Shown in pieces: positions 1-4,999 of a stretch of 5,401 nucleotides of DNA. The notes below the pieces were generated by a model. It was not told the DNA's origin. It searched no databases and saw only the letters and a list, made by a program, of their open reading frames with translations. Numbering within the stretch: position 1 is the first letter of the stretch; each line of letters opens with the position of its first letter. The stretch is from GCA-2688775 sp964524225 (lineage in GTDB: Archaea; Nanobdellota; Nanobdellia; Woesearchaeales; GW2011-AR4). The position numbers and the translations under genes are program-made. The DNA is taken from contig CAZGEW010000080.1 in NCBI GenBank assembly GCA_964524225.1, positions 1 to 5,401 of the forward strand, read 5' to 3'.

Positions 1-313
1 TAAATTCTTCTGGAATTTTTAAGTCAAATGTTTCGTATGTTTCTGAGTCCATCACATTAGCTTTGTCACCTATCACAGACAAAACTTGAGCAGTTCTTTT
101 TTCAATGATTGGCACCTCAACATTGTCATGCCCTGGCATAACCACAACCCTTTTTTTTTCATCTACAAGACCCATTGCAGATATTCTTACTTTTGAGTGT
201 CCATGCTTGCCCGGCTTTGAGATTTCAACATCTACAACTCTACAAGCAACTCCGTCCAGAACTATAAAGTTGCCTTTCTGGACATTGTTGGCAGTTATCA
301 TCTTTGTTGTCAT
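1..313 (-). CDS. eif5A: Translation factor aIF5A (3' end cut off by window edge)
   Basis: Archaeal homologue of eIF5A/EF-P, the cytosolic factor that binds stalled ribosomes and helps peptide-bond formation at difficult sequences such as polyproline. The reverse strand reads 104 residues from ATG at 313 to the window edge. Residues 32-41 read SKPGKHGHSK, the family's hypusine loop, so Lys36 is the expected site of deoxyhypusine/hypusine modification. The N-terminal SH3-like barrel (about 1-68) is complete; the C-terminal OB domain starts near VPIIEKRTAQV and is cut, since archaeal members are usually about 130 residues. The start at 313, rather than the ATG four codons later, is supported by AGGTGA four bases upstream. 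The family assignment is very secure. Confidence 0.97.
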   Translation of the reverse strand, partial: MTTKMITANNVQKGNFIVLDGVACRVVDVEISKPGKHGHSKVRISAMGLVDEKKRVVVMPGHDNVEVPIIEKRTAQVLSVIGDKANVMDSETYETFDLKIPEEF

Positions 314-317
314 AAAA

Positions 318-323
318 TCACCT
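318..323 (-). promoter_or_regulatory. Shine-Dalgarno site of aIF5A
   Basis: AGGTGA on the minus strand, four bases before the ATG at 313. It matches the archaeal 16S anti-SD and fixes the start codon. Confidence 0.8.
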
Positions 324-353
324 AGAATCTTTTTGTTTGAGAGTAAGAGATTA

Positions 354-363
354 ATTTATAAAT
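354..363. promoter_or_regulatory. Self-complementary TATA box, possibly bidirectional
   Basis: ATTTATAAAT is a perfect palindrome. Read leftward it would place transcription start near 332, giving aIF5A a leader of about 19 bases that contains its SD. Read rightward it would place a start near 385, just ahead of the first arm of the structured block at 390. Use for aIF5A is likely; use in both directions is inferred from spacing. Confidence 0.6.
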
Positions 364-384
364 ATTATGTTTGTAAATTTCGCA

Positions 385-560
385 ATAACCCTAACAGGCA
401 GTGCCGAGTTCGGCTTTTACTGTTATAGTTAATAACTGACATTTCCCGTAAGGAACAACCCCTTTGTCAGTTATCTGTAAATTTTGATAAGCCTCACAAA
501 TTGGCACTGCCTTTAGGATTTCTACCTTGCTACTTTTAGCCGTTAGCAGTTACCTTTTTT
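385..560 (+). ncRNA. Candidate structured non-coding RNA, family unknown
   Basis: No gene fits this stretch, but it is highly self-complementary and GC-richer than the AT-rich DNA on either side. The outer helix pairs CCTAA (390-394) with TTAGG (513-517) and AGGCAGTGCC (396-405) with GGCACTGCCT (503-512), leaving C395 bulged. Further in, TTTAC (416-420) can pair with GTAAA (477-481), and ATAACTGACA (432-441) pairs perfectly with TGTCAGTTAT (465-474), capped by TTCC/GGAA (443-446/452-455). The helices are nested, giving one elongated fold of about 128 bases. A TATA box at 354-363 would start transcription near 385, and a T-run lies at 555-560. I looked for tRNA, 5S rRNA, SRP RNA, RNase P and H/ACA signatures and found none convincing. 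A long leader of mre11 is the alternative, but mre11 has its own TATA box. Strand and ends are inferred. Confidence 0.5.
555..560 (+). terminator. T-run terminator candidate for the structured RNA
   Basis: Six consecutive T on the plus strand, the kind of signal archaeal RNA polymerase uses to stop. It follows the structured block and a small hairpin (GCTA 529-532 with TAGC 537-540) and precedes the mre11 TATA box by about 10 bases, separating the two units. Confidence 0.4.
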
Positions 561-570
561 GCTACATAAT

Positions 571-578
571 TTTAAATA
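571..578 (+). promoter_or_regulatory. TATA box of mre11, implying a leaderless mRNA
   Basis: TTTAAATA centred 26-27 bases before the ATG at 601. That is the usual archaeal TATA-to-start distance, so transcription should begin at or next to the A of that ATG. This supports 601 over the in-frame ATG at 583. Confidence 0.6.
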
Positions 579-600
579 AGGTATGAGATTACCATTAAGC

Positions 601-1818
601 ATGAAATTTGCTCATATGGCTGATTGTCATATTGGCTCATGGAGAGATCCAAAGCTAAAAGATATAAGCACAAATGCATTTGTAAGGGCAATTGATAAAT
701 GTATAAATGAGAAAGTTGATTTTATTTTAATAGCAGGAGATTTGTTCAATACCTCCTTTCCAAGGTTGGATAATCTAAAGACAGTCGTCAGCAAGTTAAA
801 GCAACTAAAAGATTTAGATATTCCAGTTTATATTGTGCCCGGAAGTCACGATTATAGCCTAAGTGGAAACACTATCCTTGATGTATTGGAAGAAGCAGGG
901 TTGTTTGTTAATGTATTCAAGGGAAATGTGGAGAATGGTAAATTAAGGCTTAGATTTACTGTAGACAAAAAGACAGGAGCCAATATAACTGGAATTTTAG
1001 GTAAAAGAGGCTCTTTAGAAAAGACGTACTACGAAAAACTTATTACAGATAATCTCGAAGCTGAGCAAGGCTATAAGATATTCCTTTTTCATTCAGGAAT
1101 TGACGAACTAAAGCCAAAAGACATGGAAAATATAATTTCCCAACCATTATCATTGCTACCAAAGAACTTTAATTATTATGCTGGTGGTCATGTACATATT
1201 GTAGATAAAAAACAAATTGATGGGTATGGAACAATAACATATCCTGGGCCATTATTCCCAAATAGTTTTAATGAGCTTGAAAAGCTTGACTCTGGTGGTT
1301 TTTACATTGTTCAAGACGATAAAATTAAATGGGAGCCTATACAGATTTATAATGTCTACAAAATAATTAAGGATTGTAATCACAAGGCTCCAGAGAAAAT
1401 TAAAGACGAAATTATTCAAGAGATAAAAAACAAAGAATTTAATAATACAATTATTTTGATAAGACTTTCTGGAGTTTTGGAAAGAGGCAAACCTAGCGAT
1501 ATAGATTTCAAAGAAATATTCAACATACTATATGGGAAATCTGCATATTTTGTCATGAAAAATACTAGCGCATTAACATCAAAGGAGTTTGAAGAAATAA
1601 AAATGGATACCGGAAATAGTGAAGATGTAGAGTCTTTCCTTATAAAAGAAAACTTGGGGCAGATTAAGGTTGAAAATTTAACATTAGAAAAAGAAGAAAT
1701 TTTAATCAAAAACTTCATGAAGATTTTAGGCACAGAAAAGCAAGAAGGTGAAACAACTGCTGATTTTGAGAATAGAGTAAAGAAAGAAGTAAATAGGGCT
1801 CTTGAGCTTGATTTGTAA
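601..1818 (+). CDS. mre11: Mre11/SbcD-family DNA repair nuclease
   Basis: Metal-dependent nuclease that, with the Rad50 ATPase, processes DNA double-strand ends. 405 residues from ATG 601; the in-frame ATG at 583 adds six residues not expected in the family, which normally begins MKFAHxAD. Calcineurin-like phosphoesterase motifs appear in order: D8-C-H10, GDLFN at 46-50 (Asp47), GSHD at 81-84 (His83 the likely catalytic His), His164 in FHSGIDE, and GGHVH at 195-199 (His197, His199). Motif III has Ser82 where most Mre11 proteins have the metal-binding Asn. Residues after about 250 form the capping and Rad50-binding region, and the charged helical C-terminus suits Rad50 contact. No rad50, herA or nurA lies next to it here, unlike many archaeal loci. 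Length matches the family. It ends 7 bases from the convergent GNAT gene. Confidence 0.9.
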   Translation: MKFAHMADCHIGSWRDPKLKDISTNAFVRAIDKCINEKVDFILIAGDLFNTSFPRLDNLKTVVSKLKQLKDLDIPVYIVPGSHDYSLSGNTILDVLEEAGLFVNVFKGNVENGKLRLRFTVDKKTGANITGILGKRGSLEKTYYEKLITDNLEAEQGYKIFLFHSGIDELKPKDMENIISQPLSLLPKNFNYYAGGHVHIVDKKQIDGYGTITYPGPLFPNSFNELEKLDSGGFYIVQDDKIKWEPIQIYNVYKIIKDCNHKAPEKIKDEIIQEIKNKEFNNTIILIRLSGVLERGKPSDIDFKEIFNILYGKSAYFVMKNTSALTSKEFEEIKMDTGNSEDVESFLIKENLGQIKVENLTLEKEEILIKNFMKILGTEKQEGETTADFENRVKKEVNRALELDL

Positions 1819-1825
1819 TTATTTG

Positions 1826-2296
1826 TTAATCAAAGAACATACTATAAACATATTCATCTTTATCTTTGTAATAGTGTGATTTTAGAGTTGTTTCATGCTT
1901 AAATCCAAGCTTTTCATAAAATTTATGGGCTCTGATGTTGTCTGCATGAGTAAGCAAATACAACTTTCTTAATTTTGATTTATGTTTTTTATAGAATAAT
2001 TTTGTGTCCTTGATTAATGCTCGAAACAGTTTTTGTGCAATTCCTTTTCCTCTATACTGTGGTAATACAGCAATCCTATCAAGCTCCGCTAGCTGATGTT
2101 TTGGCAGTCCATGCATTAACCATGTTACAATACCAACAATCTTGTCTTTCTCTTCTGCAACAATATAATAATTGCCTTTTCTGGCTTCGTTCTTGAAAAC
2201 AGATATTCCTTCAGCTATGTCTTTAATATTGTAGCTCTGAGCAAGAACATTGGCTATGCCTTTTGCATCTTTTGGAGTTGCTTGTCTTATTTTCAT
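1826..2296 (-). CDS. GNAT-family N-acetyltransferase
   Basis: 156 residues, the normal length of a single GNAT domain that transfers an acetyl group from acetyl-CoA to an amine. Motif A is clear at 72-90 (LDRIAVLPQYRGKGIAQKL), with the Q/R-x-x-G-x-G/A acetyl-CoA pyrophosphate loop at Gln80-Ala87. Motif B follows with Asn120, Ala123, FYEKLGF at 126-132. The start MKIRQATPKDAKGIA is the typical first strand and helix. The resemblance to RimI-like enzymes is general only, so the substrate (protein N-terminus, small amine or antibiotic) cannot be told. No SD precedes the ATG at 2296; a weak TATA-like GATAAAGT about 25 bases ahead would make it leaderless. It converges on mre11 with a 7-base gap and no obvious terminator between. 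Confidence 0.9.
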   Translation of the reverse strand: MKIRQATPKDAKGIANVLAQSYNIKDIAEGISVFKNEARKGNYYIVAEEKDKIVGIVTWLMHGLPKHQLAELDRIAVLPQYRGKGIAQKLFRALIKDTKLFYKKHKSKLRKLYLLTHADNIRAHKFYEKLGFKHETTLKSHYYKDKDEYVYSMFFD

Positions 2297-2317
2297 AATA
2301 AAATTGAAAATGGTGAT

Positions 2318-2325
2318 ACTTTATC
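2318..2325 (-). promoter_or_regulatory. Weak TATA-like site before the GNAT gene
   Basis: GATAAAGT on the minus strand, centred about 25 bases before the ATG at 2296, at the spacing expected for a leaderless transcript. The match to an archaeal TATA box is poor, so this rests mainly on position. Confidence 0.25.
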
Positions 2326-2345
2326 TTTCTGAAGTTGATTTTAGA

Positions 2346-2505
2346 TTTTCAATCCGTCGCCTATTGCGACAAAATATACAACTCGGCGAAATTTGTCCTG
2401 CCACTAAATTTCGCCTCGTAAATTATTGCAATAACTAGGCGAGGCTTCGCGATGTGGCAGAGCAACGAGGCCGAGCACAAAAATTTGCCGAAGGCAGATT
2501 GAAAA
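2346..2505. other. Nested inverted-repeat block, candidate structured RNA
   Basis: A 160-base non-coding block, visibly GC-richer in its middle than the flanks, that closes on itself. The outer arms TTTTCAATC (2346-2354) and GATTGAAAA (2497-2505) are perfectly complementary. Inside, in nested order: hairpin GTCGC/GCGAC (2356-2360/2366-2370); CTCGGC (2382-2387) with GCCGAG (2470-2475); CTGCCAC (2398-2404) with GTGGCAG (2454-2460); GCCTCG (2413-2418) with CGAGGC (2440-2445); and hairpin TGCC/GGCA around 2486-2496. A strong rival hairpin pairs GGCGAAATTT (2385-2394) with AAATTTCGCC (2406-2415). I see no T-run or clear promoter that settles the strand; TATA-like sequence near 2520-2540 could drive the minus strand. 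It does not match an RNA family I recognise. A DNA-level role or a degraded mobile repeat is also possible. Confidence 0.45.
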
Positions 2506-2637
2506 ATTAAATAGTAAATATATTTCAAGATACTATATACTAAATAATTACTGAAAATGTGTTAATGTAATATAACCAATATTAAAACTTTCTGTTTATT
2601 ATTTGTAACTATTTTAAAGTGATAACTATTAGGAAGA
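2506..2637. other. AT-rich intergenic stretch, no gene seen
   Basis: Very AT-rich spacer between the inverted-repeat block and the RHH promoter. It has no usable reading frame or tRNA-like fold. TAGTA/TACTA pentamers occur at 2512-2516, 2531-2535 and 2538-2542, the same words that form the putative RHH operator, but such words are frequent by chance in DNA this AT-rich. Confidence 0.5.
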
Positions 2638-2645
2638 TTTAAAAA
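2638..2645 (+). promoter_or_regulatory. TATA box of the RHH-membrane protein operon
   Basis: TTTAAAAA preceded by purine-rich AGGAAGA, which could act as the BRE. It predicts transcription start near 2667, about 20 bases before the ATG at 2689 and inside the cluster of TAGTA/TACTA half-sites. Confidence 0.5.
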
Positions 2646-2647
2646 TG

Positions 2648-2673
2648 GTAGTATATTCTACTACTAAATAGTA
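2648..2673 (+). promoter_or_regulatory. Putative operator of repeated TAGTA half-sites
   Basis: GTAGTA (2648-2653) and TACTAC (2659-2664) form a perfect inverted repeat with a 5-base spacer. TACTA (2662-2666) and TAGTA (2669-2673) form a second one with a 2-base spacer. RHH repressors commonly bind short palindromic half-sites in tandem over their own promoter. This cluster sits directly downstream of the TATA box and covers the predicted start, so autorepression by the RHH protein at 2689 is the natural reading. That link is inferred. Confidence 0.5.
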
Positions 2674-2688
2674 CTTACGTTGAATGAG

Positions 2689-2838
2689 ATGAAACACAAA
2701 CTAAGCGTATCTCTCAATAAGGAATTGGTGAATAAAATAGTCGAAGCTCTTTCTACTGGAAAGTTTAGGAACAAAAGTCATCTTGTAGAGTATGCAGTAA
2801 AAAGACTTTTAGAGGAGCAAAATGGCAGAGACAATTGA
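2689..2838 (+). CDS. Small ribbon-helix-helix (CopG/Arc-type) DNA-binding protein
   Basis: 49 residues, starting MKHKLSVSLNKELVNK and ending at TGA 2836-2838. The pattern is a minimal RHH fold: a short strand with alternating residues (KLSVSLN, 4-10) that would enter the DNA major groove as a dimer ribbon, helix 1 (about 11-23), the FRNKSHLV turn at 26-33, which is characteristic of archaeal RHH proteins, and helix 2 (31-44, ending KRLLEEQ). RHH proteins dimerise and act as transcriptional regulators, sometimes as antitoxins. Its last 17 bases overlap the start of the membrane protein gene, so the two are probably translationally coupled. TAGTA-type repeats lie just upstream. No SD is visible; the ATG at 2684 stops after two codons and is excluded. 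Confidence 0.85.
   Translation: MKHKLSVSLNKELVNKIVEALSTGKFRNKSHLVEYAVKRLLEEQNGRDN
2812..2817 (+). promoter_or_regulatory. Shine-Dalgarno site of membrane protein 1, inside the RHH gene
   Basis: GAGGAG four bases before ATG 2822, within the RHH codons for Glu-Glu. It supports start 2822 and separate initiation despite the 17-base overlap. Confidence 0.6.
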
Positions 2839-3649
2839 CGACATAGCAAAGACTGCTCCTCAGCAAGGGAAGAAAGAAGAGCCTAAACTGAGTACTTCTA
2901 AGAGTGTTGTTAATGAGTTATCTGACTTAATCAAAACTGGAGCAAATTTGGGCTTGGCTGTTGGAATTCCTTGGACGCTAGGCAAATTGGTTCCTTCTAT
3001 GAAAAGAGATGCAGCATTAGTTTCGACAGGTTTTTCAGCAGGCAAGTTAGTAGAGAATTATAGAATTGGAAAAAAGACGACAGCTGGGGATATAGCAAAA
3101 GAATCATTAGTAGCCACTTTATTGACTCCTGGAATAAATTTGGGTTATGGACTTATCAATACAATAGGCGATCCTGTCTTAAAAGGAGCTGCATATCTTA
3201 TACCTTATACATTAGGAATAATACCGCTTTATTTGGCGTTGGACCATGTTGTTAAAAAAGGTACTTTTAGAGGAGTTTATAGTGAGACTATAAAACCAAA
3301 TATTGGTAGGGTAATCAAAGAGAATTACTTATATTTAGGGCTTCCAGGTTTGTTAAATGTATTATTGGCCCCAGCACCTTTGCAGGTTCCAATAGCTGTT
3401 GGGATGGCACTTTTGTTTAGGTATATAGTCGGAAGGAAAAACAAAACACAAGTGGCAGAATCTGAAAAAAGAGACCCAACACCTTACTATAAAGCTGTTC
3501 CAAGAGCTTTTGGTAAATTAATTTATGAAGCTGGAAATAAAGTTGTTTATAGACCATTAAGAGCATTATATGAGATAGGAAGTGGATTAGCTTCAAAAGT
3601 AACGGAAAAACCACCAGCTGCACCTACCCTACAGCCAGCACCAGCGTAA
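2822..3649 (+). CDS. Multi-pass membrane protein of unknown function (paralogue 1)
   Basis: 275 residues; I do not recognise the family. The N-terminus (1-35) is hydrophilic and looks cytosolic or disordered, with no signal peptide. Hydrophobic stretches rich in Gly, Ala, Leu and Pro fall at about 37-57, 95-115, 121-141 and 168-204, the last long enough for two passes broken at APAPLQVP. Asp141-His142 in LDHVVKK sits at the end of a hydrophobic segment, and this DH(V/I)VK motif is conserved in the next gene. A basic loop (205-219) is followed by PTPYYKAVPRAFGKLIYEAG, a possibly amphipathic C-terminal region, and a Pro/Ala tail (KPPAAPTLQPAPA). The gene overlaps the RHH gene by 17 bases and is followed 23 bases later by its paralogue, so all three form one operon. 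A transport, channel-like or membrane-organising role is conceivable, but nothing in the sequence establishes one. Confidence 0.85.
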   Translation: MAETIDDIAKTAPQQGKKEEPKLSTSKSVVNELSDLIKTGANLGLAVGIPWTLGKLVPSMKRDAALVSTGFSAGKLVENYRIGKKTTAGDIAKESLVATLLTPGINLGYGLINTIGDPVLKGAAYLIPYTLGIIPLYLALDHVVKKGTFRGVYSETIKPNIGRVIKENYLYLGLPGLLNVLLAPAPLQVPIAVGMALLFRYIVGRKNKTQVAESEKRDPTPYYKAVPRAFGKLIYEAGNKVVYRPLRALYEIGSGLASKVTEKPPAAPTLQPAPA

Positions 3650-3672
3650 GGATTTAAAAATAATTTGTGAAA

Positions 3673-4410
3673 ATGCCAAACGAAACACTTGAGCAAAAAG
3701 TTAATGCACAAAATCAGAAACCTGTAAGTACTGTGAACAGTTTCCTAAAATAAACAAGACAATTAGTTAGTGCAACTGCTAATACAGCTACTGCCATCGC
3801 GTTACCATATGTGGCAGATAAATTTATGGGAGGTGTTGGGGCTAGGACTACAGCAGCAGCGTATTTCTTGGCTGCAGATAAAAAGAACTCAAGAACTGCA
3901 AGACTTGAATCTATTGTTGGTACCGCTTTCGCAGGTTTTGCACATTCCACTTTAGGAGCAATAAGCACAGTAAGTGCTTATGCTAGACCTCCTTTAATTC
4001 CATTATGGTCACTTGTAGCAACTGGATACTATATGACGACGGACCACATAGTAAAGAACAAATCTTTAAGTGGTTTGGTTGGAAAATTTAAAGAACATTA
4101 TAAACCTGTTGCAAAAAAGGCATTGTGGTGGCTTACAATTCCAACATATTTAACAACATTTTTGCCTGGGCTATGGCAAGTTCCATCAATCGCAGTCCAA
4201 GGTTACATCTTTAGGAAGTATATTGCTCCACACAAAAAAGAACCAAAAGAAGAAAAAGACAAAACTCCATACCCTGTTGCAGCATTCAATGTAACATCAA
4301 AACTTGTTAGAAATAGTGTTAAAGGATTTTATGATGCCGTTTATGCTGTAGGCGCTTCATTGTACAAAGCAGCTCCTAAACCTGCTGCTCCAACTCCACA
4401 ACCAGCCTAA
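3673..4410 (+). CDS. Membrane protein paralogue 2, frame interrupted by in-frame TAA
   Basis: From ATG 3673 the frame reads 26 codons, meets TAA at 3751-3753, then continues in the same frame for 218 more codons to 4410. The reading on both sides aligns with paralogue 1 without a gap at the stop: STVNSFLK before it matches SVVNELSDLIK, and RQLVSATANTATAIALPYVADKFM after it matches KTGANLGLAVGIPWTLGKLV. Shared features further on are DHIVK (124-128), the QVP-x-IAVQ segment, FRKYIAPHKK, KTPYP, and a tail PAAPTPQPA nearly equal to that of paralogue 1. If the only usable start were GTG 3811, the 199-residue product would lose the N-terminus and most of the first hydrophobic segment, and no SD supports that GTG. 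Possible readings: a recent nonsense mutation (CAA to TAA is one transition), a sequencing error, readthrough, or two separate products. A weak TGTGA lies 2 bases before ATG 3673. Confidence 0.7.
3751..3753 (+). other. In-frame TAA interrupting membrane paralogue 2
   Basis: Codon 27 counted from ATG 3673. It is the only internal stop in a 245-codon frame that otherwise aligns end to end with paralogue 1. CAA, GAA or AAA would be one substitution away, and the context FLK-x-TRQ would suit Gln. TAA also terminates mre11, the GNAT gene and paralogue 1, so a changed code does not explain it. Confidence 0.85.
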
Positions 4411-4787
4411 ATCAAAATAGCTTCTTTAAAACCTTTAAAGTGTGGATCACCAGTTATTATTTTAGCATTTAATTTTCTTGCTGTTTGCAAAACGAAAGCA
4501 TCTGCAAGACCAAAGTCTTTGATTTCTTTTTTTATTTCTGCATGCAAAAGTCCAGTCTCTTTTGCGATTTCAGGATTGACATTAATGATATTAGAATTCG
4601 TGATTACAGTTTGATATGCAATGACAGTATCCCTGTCTTTGCGTTTTGCCCTACTGACTATTTCTGCAACTGTTATGGCTGTTGTGTGTATTGAATTTTG
4701 TTCTTTTAAGACCTCCTTTACTTTATCTCCTTTGTCACTACCATCTAAATACTCTATCCAGGCGTAAGAGTCAATAATGTAATTCAT
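4407..4787 (-). CDS. vapC: VapC-type PIN-domain toxin ribonuclease
   Basis: 126 residues, a whole PIN domain. The acidic residues that bind Mg2+ are all present: Asp6 in YIIDSYAW, Glu42 in VAEIVSR, Asp96 in GLADAFVL and Asp114 in ITGDPHFKGF. VapC toxins cut RNA, often tRNA or rRNA loops, and are held inactive by VapB. The ATG overlaps the vapB stop as ATGA (4784-4787), the usual coupled arrangement in which antitoxin precedes toxin. The catalytic set and full length argue for an intact toxin. Its stop (TAG, 4407-4409) lies inside the end of the convergent membrane paralogue 2, so the two coding regions overlap tail to tail by 4 bases. The RNA target cannot be predicted from this. Confidence 0.92.
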   Translation of the reverse strand: MNYIIDSYAWIEYLDGSDKGDKVKEVLKEQNSIHTTAITVAEIVSRAKRKDRDTVIAYQTVITNSNIINVNPEIAKETGLLHAEIKKEIKDFGLADAFVLQTARKLNAKIITGDPHFKGFKEAILI

Positions 4788-4987
4788 TCTTCAAGCTGTC
4801 CCTTAAATTCGTCTTCTTTTGTAAAAGGACCTATTCCCTTCAGTGATCCAAACCCGCTTATTTTTACTTTTTTTACTTCTAACTTAACTGCTTCGCCTTC
4901 ATGTAAAGACTCATGCTCTACAACATCTTTTGGGATTCTCACCATTAACGAGCCACCTACTTTTCTTAATTTTGTCAGTACCTCCAT
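4784..4987 (-). CDS. vapB: VapB-type antitoxin, AbrB/MazE fold
   Basis: 67 residues. Residues 1-40 (EVLTKLRKVGGSLMVRIPKDV, then HEGEAVKLEV) match the swapped-hairpin AbrB/SpoVT DNA-binding fold: an early basic strand, the GGSLMVRIPK turn and a GE-V-LEV strand. Residues 41-67, with GSLKGIGPFTKEDEFKG, are the flexible tail that in this family wraps the toxin and blocks its active site. The ATG at 4987 is fixed by AGGTGA six bases upstream. Just before it lies a perfect palindrome at the predicted transcription start, as expected for an autorepressed toxin-antitoxin operon. The next gene, vapC, overlaps by 4 bases. Confidence 0.9.
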   Translation of the reverse strand: MEVLTKLRKVGGSLMVRIPKDVVEHESLHEGEAVKLEVKKVKISGFGSLKGIGPFTKEDEFKGQLEE

Positions 4988-4993
4988 GTTATA

Positions 4994-4999
4994 TCACCT
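4994..4999 (-). promoter_or_regulatory. Shine-Dalgarno site of vapB
   Basis: AGGTGA on the minus strand, six bases before the vapB ATG. Its upstream end overlaps the operator palindrome by two bases. Confidence 0.8.

Noticed and set aside
105..428. Plus-strand open frame of 107 codons
   Set aside because: It lies antisense to the clear aIF5A gene and runs into the structured block; the composition is not protein-like and there is no SD.
385..530. tRNA, 5S rRNA, SRP RNA, RNase P or H/ACA RNA identity for the structured block
   Set aside because: On the minus strand GCCGAACTCGGC recalls 5S loop C and ACAGTAA recalls an RNase P motif, but their positions relative to the helices are wrong and the other universal motifs are missing; the H/ACA pocket would be far too large and no ACA follows.
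583..600. Upstream ATG giving Mre11 six extra residues
   Set aside because: The family begins MKFAHxAD, and the TATA box at 571-578 places the transcript start at about 601, past this ATG.
2346..2505. CRISPR array
   Set aside because: The repeats are inverted pairs, not evenly spaced direct repeats with unique spacers.
2689..3649. RHH plus membrane protein as a classical toxin-antitoxin pair
   Set aside because: RHH proteins can be antitoxins, but a 275-residue polytopic partner with a tandem paralogue is unlike known small membrane toxins; regulation is the simpler reading.
3417..3968. Other-frame open frames over the membrane genes (both strands)
   Set aside because: They are shadows of the paralogue reading frames, with no SD and no recognisable protein pattern.
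3811..4410. Paralogue 2 as a genuine 199-residue gene starting at GTG 3811
   Set aside because: No SD precedes the GTG, and homology to paralogue 1 continues upstream through the TAA to ATG 3673, so the GTG is probably an internal Val. It is kept only as a fallback start.
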